From NCBI GenBank assembly GCA_019745195.1, contig JAIETL010000033.1, positions 62,001-126,000 on the forward strand: a DNA stretch of 64,000 nucleotides, in the 5' to 3' direction. The translations under genes were made by a program, and so were the position numbers. The first letter of the stretch is position 1. Each line of letters opens with the position of its first letter. The notes below the pieces were generated by a model. That model was not told the DNA's origin and did not search any database. It saw nothing but the letters and a program-made list of their open reading frames with translations. This stretch comes from Beijerinckiaceae bacterium. Its GTDB lineage: Bacteria > Pseudomonadota > Alphaproteobacteria > Rhizobiales > Beijerinckiaceae. Shown here piece by piece: positions 31,537-42,926 of the stretch.

Positions 31537-32535
31537 ATGAAGACGGACACGGAACGCCCCGGCGAGTTCGAACTCATCGCCCGCTATTTCGCGCCGATCG
31601 CGGGTGCAGGCGGCCTCGGTCTTCTCGACGATGCCGGGTTGATTCGCCCCGCGCGCGGCTACGAGATCGTGGTCACGGCCGACGCGCTCGTCGCCGGCGT
31701 GCATTTCTTCCCCGACGATCCGCCGGCCTCGATCGCCCGCAAGGCGCTGGCAGTGAACCTGTCCGACCTCGCGGCCAAGGGCGCGAAGCCGGACGGTTTC
31801 GTGCTCTCGCTCGTTCTGCCACGTGGCTGGACGGAAGACTGGCTCGGCGGTTTCGCCCAAGGCCTCAAGCACATCGCCGACGAGGGCGGCTGCCCGTTGA
31901 TCGGCGGCGACACCGTCTCGACTCCCGGCCCGCTGACGCTCTCGATCACCGCCTTCGGCAGCGTGCCGGCCGGGCGCATGGTCGTTCGCTCCGGCGCAAA
32001 GCCCGGCGACATCCTGCTGGTTTCGGGCTCGATCGGTGACGGCGCGCTCGGCCTGAAGGTCCATGGGCCGGACAGGCCGGACTGGGTGGCGGCGCTCACC
32101 GAAGCCGATCGGGCTCATCTCGCCGACCGCTATCTGCATCCCCGCCCGCGCCTCGCACTCGCTGCCGCCCTGCAGGCGCATGCGTCCTCGGCGATGGACG
32201 TCTCGGACGGGCTGATCGGCGATCTCGCCAAGCTGCTGTCGGCCTCTCGCATCGGCGCTGAGGTCGATCTCGACGCCGTGCCGCTCTCAGGCCCGGCCCG
32301 CGCCGCGATCATGGCCGATCCCGCATTGCTGGAACTGGCCTGGACCGGTGGCGACGATTACGAAATTCTCTGCACCGCGCCGGGAAGAGACTATCCTTCT
32401 CTGGTCGCGGCAGGCGAGGCGGCCGGCGTTCCGCTGGCCGTCATCGGGCGCATCACGGCCGACGCCGGTACGGTGCGCTACCTCCAGCAGGGCCAGCCGC
32501 GTGAATTCGCGCGCCGGTCCTTCACCCATTTCTGA
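31537..32535 (+). CDS. thiL: Thiamine-monophosphate kinase
   Basis: GEFELIARYFAPIAG, LLDDAGLI, KALAVNLSDLAAKGAKP, GGDTVSTPGPLTLSITAFG, AMDVSDGLIGDL. Confidence 0.95.
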   Translation: MKTDTERPGEFELIARYFAPIAGAGGLGLLDDAGLIRPARGYEIVVTADALVAGVHFFPDDPPASIARKALAVNLSDLAAKGAKPDGFVLSLVLPRGWTEDWLGGFAQGLKHIADEGGCPLIGGDTVSTPGPLTLSITAFGSVPAGRMVVRSGAKPGDILLVSGSIGDGALGLKVHGPDRPDWVAALTEADRAHLADRYLHPRPRLALAAALQAHASSAMDVSDGLIGDLAKLLSASRIGAEVDLDAVPLSGPARAAIMADPALLELAWTGGDDYEILCTAPGRDYPSLVAAGEAAGVPLAVIGRITADAGTVRYLQQGQPREFARRSFTHF

Positions 32536-32581
32536 GCGTCGTCCCCGATCCGGCCGCGCTCACCGACCGGCGGCCGATGCC

Positions 32582-33787
32582 ATGACCAAGCCCGTGAACG
32601 CGACCGAAGGCGACGTCCTCGCCAGACGCAATGCGCTGGTGCTCGCCTGCGCGCAGGGGCTGGGCGGCGCGAGCCCGGCCATCGTGATCTCGCTCGGCGG
32701 CATCGTCGGAGCCGGTCTCGTCGCTGACAAGACCTTCGCCACGGTGCCGGTCAGCCTGATGCAGCTTGGCATCGCGGCGGGCGTCATTCCGGCCGCCATG
32801 CTGATGCGGCGCTACGGGCGGCGCAGCGGCTATCTCGTCGGCGCGACGACCGGCGTGATCGCCTCCAGCATCGCGGCGGCCGGGGCGGGCATGCGCGTGT
32901 TCTGGCTGTTCTGTCTCGGCACCTTTCTGTGCGGGGTCTACGGCGCCTTCGTGCAGAGCTACCGCTTTGCCGCCGCCGACACCGCCAGCGAGGCGTTCAA
33001 GGCCAGGGCGATCTCCTGGGTGATGATCGGCGGGCTGGCGGCGGCGGTCATCGGCCCGCAATCGGTCTACTGGACGCGCGACCTGACGCCGGACGCGCCA
33101 TTCGCGGCGAGCTTTCTGGCGCAGGGCGCGCTTGCCTTCCTCGCCATCGGCGTCGTGCTGCTGCTGCGCGCCCCGCCGGTCGCGGTGGTGAAGTCCGGCG
33201 GCGGCCGGCCGCTCTCCGAGATCATGCGCCAGCCGAAATTCATCGCCTCGGTCTCGGCCGCGCTCGTCGCCTATGGCCTGATGAGCTTCGTCATGACGGC
33301 CGCCCCGCTCGCCATGGTCGGCTGCGGCCATTCGGTCGGGGATGCGGCGCTCGGCATCCAGTGGCATGTGCTGGCGATGTTCGGCCCGAGCTTCTTCACC
33401 GGCAAGCTGATCGCCCGCTACGGCAAGGAAACGATCACGGCGGTCGGCCTCGGCCTGACCGCGCTCGCCGCCATCGTGGGCCTGAGCGGCCTCAGCGTCG
33501 GCCATTTCTGGATCGCGCTGGTGCTGCTCGGCCTGGGCTGGAATTTCGGCTTCATCGGCGCGACCGCGCTCGTCACCGACTGCTACCGGCCCGAAGAACG
33601 CGTCAAGGTCCAGGCGGCCAACGACTTTCTGGTGTTCGGCTCGGTCGCCATCGCGTCGTTCTCGGCTGGCGGCCTGCTCAATGCCGGCGGCTGGGACAGC
33701 GTCAACTGGCTGGTCTTCCCGCCCGTCGCGGTCGCGCTAGCGCTGGTCGGCTGGCAGGCCTTGCAGCGGCGCGCTGCGGCGGTCTGA
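32582..33787 (+). CDS. MFS transporter
   Basis: About 12 TM segments; MLMRRYGRRSGYLVGATTG. Confidence 0.88.
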   Translation: MTKPVNATEGDVLARRNALVLACAQGLGGASPAIVISLGGIVGAGLVADKTFATVPVSLMQLGIAAGVIPAAMLMRRYGRRSGYLVGATTGVIASSIAAAGAGMRVFWLFCLGTFLCGVYGAFVQSYRFAAADTASEAFKARAISWVMIGGLAAAVIGPQSVYWTRDLTPDAPFAASFLAQGALAFLAIGVVLLLRAPPVAVVKSGGGRPLSEIMRQPKFIASVSAALVAYGLMSFVMTAAPLAMVGCGHSVGDAALGIQWHVLAMFGPSFFTGKLIARYGKETITAVGLGLTALAAIVGLSGLSVGHFWIALVLLGLGWNFGFIGATALVTDCYRPEERVKVQAANDFLVFGSVAIASFSAGGLLNAGGWDSVNWLVFPPVAVALALVGWQALQRRAAAV

Positions 33788-33827
33788 TCCTTGCAATTCC
33801 AGTCGCGAAGCCGAGCAGGAGACACCA

Positions 33828-34625
33828 ATGCGGCCACACCAGTTCACGGTTCCCGCCGGGCGGCTGCCGCCCGGCGCTATCGGCCATAACCGCGGCGTCG
33901 TCCGATCCAACTACGCTTTCATGCCGCCCGAAGGCGTGCTCGTCAGCCGCCTGCCGCAATACGAGGCGACGATCGGGCGCATTCTGGCAGCCCCCGTGCT
34001 GGGTGCGCGCTTCGCCCAGTTCGTGCTCGAGATCGAGCCGGGCGGCGGCTCGCGCGGCGAGGTTCGCGAGGATGGCGTTCAGCATTTTTTCTATGTGCTG
34101 TCGGGCTCGGCGCAGGTCTCGATCGCCGGCTCGTTACCGGCCGAACTGACCGAAGGCGGCTTTGCCTATGTTCCGCCCGGCCTGCCGTTCTCGCTGCGCA
34201 ATGGCGGCCCCGACAAACTCCGCGTGCTCGGCCTGCGCAAGCGCTACGAGGCGATCGACTTGCCCGCTCCGGAGCCGATCATCTCTCATCGCGACCGGGT
34301 GCCGGTGACGAACCATACCGGCCTGGAGGGACGCGGCTTCCAGTTCCTGCTCCCATACGGCGACATGCGCTTCGATTTCGAGATGAACCTGATGTGGTTC
34401 AAGCCCGGGGCCTGCTTTCCCGATGTCGAGACCCATGTGATGGAGCACGGGCTCTACATGCTGGAAGGGCAGGGGCTCTATTTCCTCGGCGACGAATGGC
34501 ACGAGATCTGGGTGCAGGATTTCATCTGGATGGGCGGCTTCTGTCCGCAGCAATTCTACCCGACCGGTTTTTCCGACGCCGCCTACCTGCTCTACAAGAA
34601 CGTCAATCGCGACGTGGCGTTGTAA
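33828..34625 (+). CDS. allE: (S)-ureidoglycine aminohydrolase-like bicupin
   Basis: NRGVVRSNYAFMPPEGVLVSRLPQ...EDGVQHFFYVLSG...VMEHGLYMLEGQGLYFLGDEWHEIWVQDFIWMGGFCPQQFYPTG. Confidence 0.85.
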   Translation: MRPHQFTVPAGRLPPGAIGHNRGVVRSNYAFMPPEGVLVSRLPQYEATIGRILAAPVLGARFAQFVLEIEPGGGSRGEVREDGVQHFFYVLSGSAQVSIAGSLPAELTEGGFAYVPPGLPFSLRNGGPDKLRVLGLRKRYEAIDLPAPEPIISHRDRVPVTNHTGLEGRGFQFLLPYGDMRFDFEMNLMWFKPGACFPDVETHVMEHGLYMLEGQGLYFLGDEWHEIWVQDFIWMGGFCPQQFYPTGFSDAAYLLYKNVNRDVAL

Positions 34626-34881
34626 GGCGGTTGCGGGCTTCGATGGCGATGATCGTTCTGTCGATCCGGGCCATGGCTTCGCTATGGCCAACGACGCGTC
34701 CCGCGCGCATATCGGCGAGCCCTGCCGCAATGCCCTCGACGATAGCTGTCTCGCGATCGATGTAGTGAGCCACAGCCTCGGCGACGAGGAAAGAACGGCT
34801 GCGCCGGGGCGCGCTCGCGAGTCGATCCAGCCGCTGCATGACCTCAATCGGCATTCGTAATGTGACTGTCTTGCTCGGCAT
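34603..34881 (-). CDS. Ribbon-helix-helix (ParD/CopG-like) protein without adjacent toxin
   Basis: MPSKTVTLRMPIEVMQRLDRLASAPRRSRSFLVAEAVAHYIDRE; 3' end overlaps allE 3' end by 23 nt. Confidence 0.75.
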   Translation of the reverse strand: MPSKTVTLRMPIEVMQRLDRLASAPRRSRSFLVAEAVAHYIDRETAIVEGIAAGLADMRAGRVVGHSEAMARIDRTIIAIEARNRLTTPRRD

Positions 34882-35118
34882 CATGCTCTATCACTCAACG
34901 TGGTTGCAGTCTGTCCCGCTTCACCTGACATCTCATCCCAATTGTCAGTCGCGCCGTTTGCGATTTTGTCCGAAACTTGGCAGAAAGCCCGCCGACACTG
35001 GCGATCCGAAATCCGGAGCTGAGCCCCTTAGCCCCGTTTCTGCATCTTTGGCGTTCAAGAACCGATAAGGCACGGCCCTCTGGCCGTCCGGGACGAAATC
35101 TCGAGGTCAGGAAACCGA

Positions 35119-37275
35119 ATGTCCGCTTTGCTCATCATTATCCTCCTGAGTGCGCTGTCGATCGCATATGGCGTCTGGGCCTATGCCGACGTCATGAAGC
35201 GCGACGCCGGCAACCAGCGCATGCAGGAGATCTCCGCTGCTGTCGCCGAAGGTGCGCAGGCCTATCTCAAGCGCCAGTACATCACCATCGCCATGGTCGG
35301 CGTCGTGCTTTTCGTCGCCCTTGCCTGGCTGCTCGGCCAGTGGGTCGCGATCGGCTTCCTGATCGGCGCGGTGCTCTCGGGGGTCGCCGGCTTCATCGGC
35401 ATGAACGTCTCCGTGCGCGCCAACGTCCGCACCGCCCAGGCCGCGATGCAGTCGCTGGGTGACGGTCTCGACGTCGCCTTCAAGGCCGGCGCGGTCACCG
35501 GCATGCTGGTCGCCGGCCTCGCGCTGCTCGGCGTCGCGGTCTATTACGGCGTCCTGACCTCCATGCTCGGCTTCACCCCGTCGAGCCGCGTCGTCATCGA
35601 TTCGCTCGTCGCGCTCGGCTTCGGCGCCTCGCTGATCTCGATCTTCGCCCGTCTCGGCGGCGGCATTTTCACTAAAGGAGCCGATGTCGGCGCCGACCTC
35701 GTCGGCAAGGTCGAGGCCGGCATCCCCGAGGACGATCCGCGCAACCCCGCCACGATCGCCGACAATGTCGGCGATAATGTCGGCGACTGCGCCGGCATGG
35801 CGGCCGACCTGTTCGAGACCTATGCGGTCACGCTCGTCGCCACCATGGTGCTCGCCGCGATCTTTTTCGCCGGACAGGCGACGCTCGGCACGATGATGCT
35901 CTATCCGATGGCGATCGGCGCGGCCTGCATCGTCACCTCGATCATCGGCACCTTCTTCGTCAAGCTCGGCGCCAACCAGTCGATCATGGGCGCGCTCTAC
36001 AAGGGCTTCATCGCCGCCGGCGTGCTCTCGATCGGCGCGATCGCGGCCGTGAACTACCTGATGTTTGGCGGCTTCTCGGCCTCCTTCACCACGGTGCAGG
36101 GCGTCACCTTCACCTCGGGCGGGCTCTTCGCCTGCGCGCTGGTCGGCCTCGCGGTGACGCTGCTGATCGTCGTCATCACCGAATACTACACCGGCACGGG
36201 CAAGCGTCCGGTCGTCTCGATCGCGCAGGCCTCGGTCACCGGCCACGGCACCAACGTCATCCAGGGCCTCGCGGTTTCGCTGGAATCGACCGCGCTGCCG
36301 ACGATCGTGATCATCGCCGGCATCATCGTCTCCTACGGGCTTGCCGGCCTGTTCGGCATCGCCATCGCCACCACGGCGATGCTGGCGCTGGCCGGCGTCG
36401 TCGTGGCGCTCGACGCCTTCGGCCCGGTCACCGACAATGCCGGCGGCATCGCCGAGATGGCGGGCCTGCCCAAGGAGGTCCGCCACTCCACCGACGCGCT
36501 CGACGCGGTGGGCAACACCACCAAGGCGATCACCAAGGGCTATGCCATCGGCTCGGCGGGCCTCGGCGCGCTGGTGCTGTTCGCGGCCTACACCTCGGAC
36601 CTGAACTTCTTCATCGCCGAGGCCAACAAGGCGGGCTCGACCACGTTCCAGTACTTCAAGGGCGTGGTCGTCGATTTCTCGCTGTCCAACCCCTATGTCG
36701 TCGTCGGCCTGCTGCTCGGCGGCCTGATCCCCTTCCTCTTCGCCGGCATGGGCATGACCGCGGTCGGCCGCGCCGCAGGTTCGGTGGTGGAGGAGGTCCG
36801 TCGCCAGTTCAAGGAGAAGCCCGGCATCATGGACGGCACCGAGCGGCCCGACTATGCGCGGGCCGTCGACCTGCTGACCAAGGCCGCGATCAAGGAGATG
36901 ATCGTGCCCTCGCTGCTGCCCGTGCTCGCGCCGATCGTGACCTTCTTTGCGATCAACGCCATCGCCGGCAAGAACCAGGCCTTTGCCGCCGTCGGCGCCA
37001 TGCTGATGGGCGTCATCGTCACCGGCATCTTCGTGGCGATCTCGATGACCTCGGGCGGCGGCGCCTGGGACAACGCCAAGAAGTCCTTCGAGGACGGTTT
37101 CGTCGACAAGGACGGCGTCCGCCACATGAAGGGCTCGGAGGCGCACAAGGCCTCCGTCACCGGCGACACCGTCGGCGACCCCTACAAGGACACGGCGGGC
37201 CCCGCCGTGAACCCGGCGATCAAGATCACCAACATCATCGCGCTCTTGCTGCTGGCGATCCTGGCGCATAGCTGA
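35119..37275 (+). CDS. hppA: Membrane-bound proton-translocating pyrophosphatase, K+-independent type
   Basis: [70 protein letters not shown]. Confidence 0.97.
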   Translation: MSALLIIILLSALSIAYGVWAYADVMKRDAGNQRMQEISAAVAEGAQAYLKRQYITIAMVGVVLFVALAWLLGQWVAIGFLIGAVLSGVAGFIGMNVSVRANVRTAQAAMQSLGDGLDVAFKAGAVTGMLVAGLALLGVAVYYGVLTSMLGFTPSSRVVIDSLVALGFGASLISIFARLGGGIFTKGADVGADLVGKVEAGIPEDDPRNPATIADNVGDNVGDCAGMAADLFETYAVTLVATMVLAAIFFAGQATLGTMMLYPMAIGAACIVTSIIGTFFVKLGANQSIMGALYKGFIAAGVLSIGAIAAVNYLMFGGFSASFTTVQGVTFTSGGLFACALVGLAVTLLIVVITEYYTGTGKRPVVSIAQASVTGHGTNVIQGLAVSLESTALPTIVIIAGIIVSYGLAGLFGIAIATTAMLALAGVVVALDAFGPVTDNAGGIAEMAGLPKEVRHSTDALDAVGNTTKAITKGYAIGSAGLGALVLFAAYTSDLNFFIAEANKAGSTTFQYFKGVVVDFSLSNPYVVVGLLLGGLIPFLFAGMGMTAVGRAAGSVVEEVRRQFKEKPGIMDGTERPDYARAVDLLTKAAIKEMIVPSLLPVLAPIVTFFAINAIAGKNQAFAAVGAMLMGVIVTGIFVAISMTSGGGAWDNAKKSFEDGFVDKDGVRHMKGSEAHKASVTGDTVGDPYKDTAGPAVNPAIKITNIIALLLLAILAHS

Positions 37276-37297
37276 GCCGGCCGGCAAAATGAAAATG

Positions 37298-37327
37298 CCC
37301 CGCGGAGCGATCCGCGGGGTTTCTTCT
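37298..37327 (+). terminator. Rho-independent terminator after hppA
   Basis: CCCCGCGGA-gcga-TCCGCGGGG then TTTCTTCTT. Confidence 0.85.
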
Positions 37328-37437
37328 TTGCGCGCAGCGGTTTGTCGAACCGCATTGAATCAGATTGTCCGGTCCGTCGCCTGATGGCCCGGAAAGCGAT
37401 TTCTCCCGTGGTCGCCCTTCGGTTCTGCGACGAATGC

Positions 37438-37469
37438 AAAAAGCCCGGGGCTGACGCTCCGGGCTTTTT
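37438..37469. terminator. Bidirectional terminator between hppA and bamE
   Basis: AAAAAGCCCGG-ggctgacgct-CCGGGCTTTTT. Confidence 0.82.
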
Positions 37470-37493
37470 CGTCTTGAAACCACTGACGCGGCG

Positions 37494-37994
37494 CTACCCC
37501 CCGAACGGATTGAACCGCGTCACGCCCTTGAACAGGTTGCGCAGGAAGCTCTGCTCCTCGCCGCCGGTGGCGGTGGTGCGGCTGATGAAGTCGAAGATCA
37601 CGCCGTCCTGGAGGCCGTAATTGGCGATGCGCTCGACTTTGAAGGCCTTGTTGAAATAGACCACCAGCACCTTCTGGTCGACGACGCTGAGCTCCTGGAA
37701 CTGGAAGCGCCGGCGCACTGTCTGGCTGATGTAGTAGAAGGTCCGGTTGCCGACGGTCGATGTCGTCGAAGGCGTGCCGAGCGTCGACAGCACGGTCTGT
37801 ACGTCCATGCCGGGGCGCACCTGCGCGATCAGCCCGTCATCCATGACGAAGCCGCGCGTATACTCCTCGTTCAGGCCGGCAGAGGTCGGAATCCGGAAGC
37901 CGCTGGAATCGGGGCCACACCCTGCGAGCGCGAGAGACGAGGTCGCAAGCAGGCCCAGCAGGGCGACACGGCGGGTAGGGACGATCATGCGCAC
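37494..37994 (-). CDS. bamE: Outer membrane protein assembly factor BamE
   Basis: Lipoprotein signal SLALAGC; GLIAQVRPGMDVQTVLSTLGTPSTTSTVGNRTFYYISQ. Confidence 0.9.
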   Translation of the reverse strand: MRMIVPTRRVALLGLLATSSLALAGCGPDSSGFRIPTSAGLNEEYTRGFVMDDGLIAQVRPGMDVQTVLSTLGTPSTTSTVGNRTFYYISQTVRRRFQFQELSVVDQKVLVVYFNKAFKVERIANYGLQDGVIFDFISRTTATGGEEQSFLRNLFKGVTRFNPFGG

Positions 37995-38113
37995 GCGATC
38001 CGAAAGCCGGCGCGGCCCTGGGGCGTGACCCCATGCCGCTTGTCAAACAGGTAGGCCTTGGCGTAACGCCCGAGAATGGCTTTGGCAAGGCAACGGCGCG
38101 GGGGCGGCTTCTG

Positions 38114-38656
38114 ATGTTCGGCCTGTTCCGCAAGCGGGAGGAGCGGCTCGCGCCGGTCAATGCGCTGTTCGCCCGGGTGGCCGAGGCGTCGCGCCTGCCA
38201 GCGCTGTATCTGGATGGCGGCGTGCCCGACACCTTCGAGGGTCGCTTCGATTCGCTCTCTCTGCACGCCTTCCTCGTGATGCGCCGGCTGCGGGCGCTGC
38301 CGGCTCCGGCGGCCGACCTGGCCCAGGATTTCGTCGATGCCTGCTTCGCCTATCTCGAACTCGGCCTGCGCAATGGCGGCGTCAGCGACATCGCCGTGCC
38401 CAAGCGCATGAAGAAGATCGCCGCCAGCTTCTATGGCCGCGTCCAGGCCTTCGAGACAGCGCTCATGTCCGATGAGCCGAAGGCTCTGGTCGATGCGCTC
38501 GCCCGCAACCTCGGCGCGGGCGACGGCGCGGCGCTTCTTGCCGATTACGTCAGGCGCAGCGAGGCGGCGCTTGGCGTGCTCGATCTCGACGCCCTGCTGT
38601 CGCGGCCGGTGCTGTTCCCGTCGATCTCCGCCGCAGAGGGCGCCGATGACCGCTGA
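38114..38656 (+). CDS. Ubiquinol-cytochrome c chaperone family protein
   Basis: SLHAFLVMRRLRALPAPAADLAQDFVDACFAYLELGLRNGGVSDIAVPKRMKKIAASFYGRVQAFETAL. Confidence 0.88.
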   Translation: MFGLFRKREERLAPVNALFARVAEASRLPALYLDGGVPDTFEGRFDSLSLHAFLVMRRLRALPAPAADLAQDFVDACFAYLELGLRNGGVSDIAVPKRMKKIAASFYGRVQAFETALMSDEPKALVDALARNLGAGDGAALLADYVRRSEAALGVLDLDALLSRPVLFPSISAAEGADDR

Positions 38657-39209
38657 TCCCGCCGCCGGGCTGCCCTTCAGCCATCCTGTTCGGGTCGAGA
38701 CGATCCGCCAGCGCGGCACGAAGGCTGAGGTCGCCGTCGACGCCGCGACGCTGCCGCGTATCGCGGCCGCGCTCGACATCGCCTCGCTGGAGCGCCTCGA
38801 CGGCCGCTTCACCCTGACGCGCAACGGCGAGCGCGTGCGGCTGGAGGGGCATGTCGAGGCGGCGCTGCATCAGGTCTGCATCGTCACGCTCGAGCCTTTC
38901 GCGGTTGCGCTGTCGGTCCCGGTCAGGCTCGATTTCCTGCCCGAGACGGAACTCGCCGTCATCGCGGCGCGCGCCGCCAAGGATAGCGGTGAGGGCGCGA
39001 TCGATATCGAGGTCAATCTCAACGAGGACGACCCGCCCGAGCCGATCGTCGATGGCGTCATCGATCTCGGCGCGGTGATGCTGGAGTTTCTCGCGCTTTC
39101 GCTCGATCCTTATCCGCGCAAGCCCGGCGCGGCCTTCGAATCGCCTGAGCCCGATGTGCTGATGCAATCGCCATTTGCCGCGCTCGCACGGCTGAAGCGG
39201 GACGAATGA
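38646..39209 (+). CDS. DUF177/YceD-family protein
   Basis: FSHPVRVETIRQRGTKAEVAVDAATLPRIAAAL...VDGVIDLGAVMLEFLALSLDPYPRKPG; upstream of plsX. Confidence 0.88.
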   Translation: MTADPAAGLPFSHPVRVETIRQRGTKAEVAVDAATLPRIAAALDIASLERLDGRFTLTRNGERVRLEGHVEAALHQVCIVTLEPFAVALSVPVRLDFLPETELAVIAARAAKDSGEGAIDIEVNLNEDDPPEPIVDGVIDLGAVMLEFLALSLDPYPRKPGAAFESPEPDVLMQSPFAALARLKRDE

Positions 39210-39317
39210 AGCGCGGGGCGTCGCGTTCCGGCGCTTGCGGCTGCGTGCTAAGTCGCTATTGTCCCGGCCGCATCGCGCCCGCTCCTGCCGGCCGCCACCG
39301 GGACTGACCAGCACCTC

Positions 39318-40400
39318 ATGACACGACCGGTTACAATCGCGCTCGATGCGATGGGCGGAGACCACGGCCCGTCCGTGGTGATCCCGGGCGCGGCCCTTAC
39401 GCTCGAACGCAGGCCCGATGCGCGCTTCGTCATCTTCGGCGACGAGGCCCTGGTGTTGCCGCTGCTCGACGCCCATCCGAAGCTGAAGGCGGTCACGACC
39501 TTCCACCACACCGAGGTCTCGGTGAAGATGGACGACAAGCCGAGCCAGGCCCTGCGCTATGGCCGCTACAAATCGTCGATGTGGCGCGCCATCGACGCCA
39601 CCAAGACCGGCGAGGCCGACGTCACCGTCTCGGCCGGCAACACCGGCGCGCTGATGGCGATGTCGAAATTCTGCCTGAAGTCGATGCCCCAGGTCGATCG
39701 TCCGGCGATCGCGGCGCTCTGGCCGACGGTGCGCGGCGAGAGCGTCGTGCTCGATGTCGGCGCCACCATCGGCGCGGACGCCCGCCATCTCGTCGATCTC
39801 GCCATCATGGGCGCGGCGATGGCGCGCGTCGTCTTCGATCTCGACAGCCCCACCGTCGGACTGCTCAATGTCGGCGTCGAGGAGATCAAGGGCGTCGAGG
39901 CGGTCAAGGAGGCCGGCCGCATCCTGCGCGAAAGCAATCTGCCGCATCTGACCTATCACGGCTTCGTCGAGGGCGACGATCTCGGCAAGGGCACCGTGGA
40001 CGTGGTCGTGACGGAAGGGTTCACAGGCAACATCGCGCTCAAGACGGCCGAGGGCACCGCGCGCCAGATCAGCTCTTATCTGAAGGCCGCGATGAGCCGG
40101 TCGCTGATGGCCAAGATCGGCTATGTCTTCGCGCGCGGCGCCTTTGCCGCGCTGAAGGACAAGATGGACCCGCGCAAGGTCAATGGCGGCGTCTTCCTCG
40201 GGCTCGAAGGCATCGTCATCAAGAGCCATGGCGGCACGGATGCGATCGGCTTTTCCAGCGCGACAGAGCTTGCATACGAGATGGCCCGCGACGATCTGAT
40301 GGCGAAGCTGCGCGAGATGGCGACGATCGCGCATCCCGACGCGCTGGCCAAATCCGCGCCTGCGGAGGCGCACGCGAAGCCGGCTTCCGCCGCCGAGTAA
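39318..40400 (+). CDS. plsX: Phosphate acyltransferase PlsX
   Basis: [68 protein letters not shown]. Confidence 0.97.
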   Translation: MTRPVTIALDAMGGDHGPSVVIPGAALTLERRPDARFVIFGDEALVLPLLDAHPKLKAVTTFHHTEVSVKMDDKPSQALRYGRYKSSMWRAIDATKTGEADVTVSAGNTGALMAMSKFCLKSMPQVDRPAIAALWPTVRGESVVLDVGATIGADARHLVDLAIMGAAMARVVFDLDSPTVGLLNVGVEEIKGVEAVKEAGRILRESNLPHLTYHGFVEGDDLGKGTVDVVVTEGFTGNIALKTAEGTARQISSYLKAAMSRSLMAKIGYVFARGAFAALKDKMDPRKVNGGVFLGLEGIVIKSHGGTDAIGFSSATELAYEMARDDLMAKLREMATIAHPDALAKSAPAEAHAKPASAAE

Positions 40401-40412
40401 GGAAGGCCAGAC

Positions 40413-41390
40413 GTGTCGATTTTGCGCTCCGTCATTGCCGGCTGCGGCTCCTATCTGCCGCAGCGCATCGTCACCAACGCCGAACTCGCGACCCGCGTCG
40501 ACACCACCGATGAGTGGATCGTCCAGCGCACGGGAATCCGCCAGCGCCATGTCGCGGCCGCAGACGAGCCGACCTCGGTGCTGGGGCTGAAGGCGGCGCA
40601 GGCCGCGCTCGCCGATGCGGGGCTCGACGCCGCGCAGATCGACCTCATCATCGTCGCCACCGCGACGCCGGACCACACCTTTCCCGCCACTGCGACGCAG
40701 ATCCAGTCGGCGCTCGGCATCAATGGCGGCGCGGCCTTCGATCTTCAGGCCGTCTGCTCGGGCTTCGTCTTCGCGCTCACCACGGCCGACAAGTTCCTCA
40801 CCAGCGGCGCGGCGCGTGCGGCCCTCGTCATCGGCGCGGAAACCTTCTCGCGCATCCTCGACTGGGAGGACCGCACCACCTGCGTGCTCTTCGGCGACGG
40901 GGCCGGCGCGGTTGTGATGGTCGCGCAGCCGGCCGAGGGTACATTGGCCGATCGCGGCGTGCTGACCACGCATATCCGCTCTGACGGCCGCTATAAGGAC
41001 AAGCTCTATGTCGATGGCGGCGCGGGCTCGACCAGCACGGTCGGCTTCCTGCGCATGGAGGGCAAGGAGGTCTTCCGCCACGCGGTCGTCAATCTCGCCG
41101 AGACGGTGCGTCACACCTTCGAGGTCACCGGCCTGAGCGGGGCCGACATCGACTGGTTCGTGCCCCACCAGGCCAATCGTCGCATCATCGACGCCACGGC
41201 CGACAAGCTCGGCATCGGCACGGACCGCGTCGTCGTCACGGTCGATCACCACGGCAACACCTCGGCCGCCTCGATCCCGCTGGCGCTCGCCGAAGCGCAT
41301 GCCGACGGGCGCATCAAACGCGGCCAGCTCGTGCTGATCGAGGCGATGGGCGGCGGCTTCACCTGGGGTTCGGCGCTGATCCGCTGGTGA
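40413..41390 (+). CDS. fabH: Beta-ketoacyl-ACP synthase III
   Basis: [77 protein letters not shown]. Confidence 0.97.
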   Translation: MSILRSVIAGCGSYLPQRIVTNAELATRVDTTDEWIVQRTGIRQRHVAAADEPTSVLGLKAAQAALADAGLDAAQIDLIIVATATPDHTFPATATQIQSALGINGGAAFDLQAVCSGFVFALTTADKFLTSGAARAALVIGAETFSRILDWEDRTTCVLFGDGAGAVVMVAQPAEGTLADRGVLTTHIRSDGRYKDKLYVDGGAGSTSTVGFLRMEGKEVFRHAVVNLAETVRHTFEVTGLSGADIDWFVPHQANRRIIDATADKLGIGTDRVVVTVDHHGNTSAASIPLALAEAHADGRIKRGQLVLIEAMGGGFTWGSALIRW

Positions 41391-41580
41391 GGGCCGGCGG
41401 CGAAATCATTGCCATTTGTGACAGTTTTATCGGGCTTTTCCGCTTTTCCGTCAAAGCTGCCGACAGATTGGCCAGCGGATGGATTGACCCGCGTGGCGGG
41501 TGCGCCTAGCGTCCGGCGTCCGTAATGGCGAAGGGCAGGCGGCAAGCCCGTCAGCCGAAATAACGCCTTGGAGGATATGA

Positions 41581-41895
41581 ATGGCGGGGCAAACGGTCAC
41601 TCGCGCGGATCTGTGCGAGGCTGTCTATCAGAAGATCGGTCTGTCGCGGACGGAGTCGTCGAAGCTCGTCGAGGCGGTGCTCGACGAGATCTGCGACGCG
41701 GTCGCGCGTGGCGAGAACGTCAAGCTGTCCTCGTTCGGCTCGTTCGTCGTGCGAGACAAGGGCGAGCGAATCGGTCGTAATCCCAAGACAGGTGTCGAGG
41801 TGCCGATCGAGCCGCGTCGCGTGATGGTGTTCAAGCCGTCCAACGTGATGAAGGCCCGCATCAACGGCGAGGTTGGCGAGGACGAAGACGCGTGA
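41581..41895 (+). CDS. ihfA: Integration host factor subunit alpha
   Basis: [67 protein letters not shown]. Confidence 0.97.
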   Translation: MAGQTVTRADLCEAVYQKIGLSRTESSKLVEAVLDEICDAVARGENVKLSSFGSFVVRDKGERIGRNPKTGVEVPIEPRRVMVFKPSNVMKARINGEVGEDEDA

Positions 41896-42428
41896 CTCTG
41901 GAGTTTCCTGACGGCGACCAAGAGGCCGAATTGGACAACAAGAGCCCAGATGCCTTCCGGACCATCAGCGAGGTCGCCGAAGACCTCGATATTCCGCAAC
42001 ATGTGCTGCGTTTCTGGGAAACGCGCTTTGCCCAGATCAAGCCGCTCAAGCGCGGCGGCGGCCGGCGCTATTATCGGCCCGACGACGTCGCGCTGCTGAA
42101 AGGCATCCGCCGGCTCCTCTACGGCGAGGGTTACACGATCAAGGGGCTCCAGCGCATCCTCAAGGAGCAGGGGCCGCGCCATGTCCAGGCGATCGGCCGA
42201 GGCGGCCCCGTCGGACCGCGCCCAGCCGACCAGGCGCCGAAGCCGGCCGGGACCGGGCCGGCGCCATCCTTTGGCGGCCAGTCTGCCGCCATGCCAACGC
42301 CGCGCCCGCAGCCCGCCGCAGAGGTTCCGGACCATCTCACGGTGCTGTCCGTCATCCTCGCCGAACTGGGCGAATGCCGGCGCATCCTGCAGGGCGCGAT
42401 CCAGCCGCGGACCGCAGAGAGCGTCTGA
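41892..42428 (+). CDS. MerR-family transcriptional regulator
   Basis: [69 protein letters not shown]. Confidence 0.93.
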   Translation: MTLEFPDGDQEAELDNKSPDAFRTISEVAEDLDIPQHVLRFWETRFAQIKPLKRGGGRRYYRPDDVALLKGIRRLLYGEGYTIKGLQRILKEQGPRHVQAIGRGGPVGPRPADQAPKPAGTGPAPSFGGQSAAMPTPRPQPAAEVPDHLTVLSVILAELGECRRILQGAIQPRTAESV

Positions 42429-42461
42429 GACCCGCATCCAGTATCCGAAGGAGCGGCCGCC

Positions 42462-42776
42462 ATGGCCTGGATCTATCTGGCTATCGCGGGCCTGTTCGAG
42501 GTCGGCTGGGCGATCGGCCTGAAATACACGCAAGGCTTCACCCGCCTCGTGCCGACCGTTCTCACCGTCGCCAGCATGGTCGTCAGTCTCGGCCTGCTCG
42601 GCCTTGCGCTCAAGAGCCTCCCCGTCGGCACGGCCTACGCGATATGGACCGGTATCGGCACGATCGGCACCGCGATCCTCGGCATCGTGCTGCTTGGAGA
42701 ACCCGCGACCGCGCTGAGGCTCGCCTGCATCGGCCTGATCGTGGCCGGCATCGTCGGCCTCAAGCTGGTGTCCTGA
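42462..42776 (+). CDS. sugE: SMR-family transporter, SugE/Gdx-like
   Basis: [33 protein letters not shown]...[26 protein letters not shown]. Confidence 0.9.
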   Translation: MAWIYLAIAGLFEVGWAIGLKYTQGFTRLVPTVLTVASMVVSLGLLGLALKSLPVGTAYAIWTGIGTIGTAILGIVLLGEPATALRLACIGLIVAGIVGLKLVS

Positions 42777-42787
42777 TCGCATCCAAG

Positions 42788-42923
42788 ACCGTCTCGAAAC
42801 TCGCTCCGGTGAGTCGGCTGGCGTGGCTTTCGAGAGCCGGAGCGGAGCGGACTTCATGTCCGTGAGCACCGGAAGCGCAGAGAGCCGCGTCAGACGGCCG
42901 CCGGAGTAGAGTTTCGAGACGGG
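42788..42923. repeat. Nested palindromic intergenic element (single copy in window)
   Basis: CGTCTCGAAACTC...CTCCGG outer arms repeated inverted at 42901-42922; inner CGCTCCGG/CCGGAGCG. Confidence 0.75.
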
Positions 42924-42926
42924 CTC

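Noticed and set aside
36480-36560. Unusual pyrophosphatase motif [10 protein letters not shown]
   Set aside because: This is the normal signature of the K+-independent H+-PPase subfamily
35107-37287. Very long antisense ORFs (also 968-1987, 3471-5159, 5777-8275, 9294-11663, 38550-41300, 52208-54388)
   Set aside because: Each lies opposite a well-supported gene and has the His/Arg/Asp/Gly-rich shadow composition typical of GC-rich codon bias; no recognisable domain
42429-42461. Guanidine riboswitch upstream of sugE
   Set aside because: Only 33 nt separate the MerR gene and sugE; too short and no matching motif
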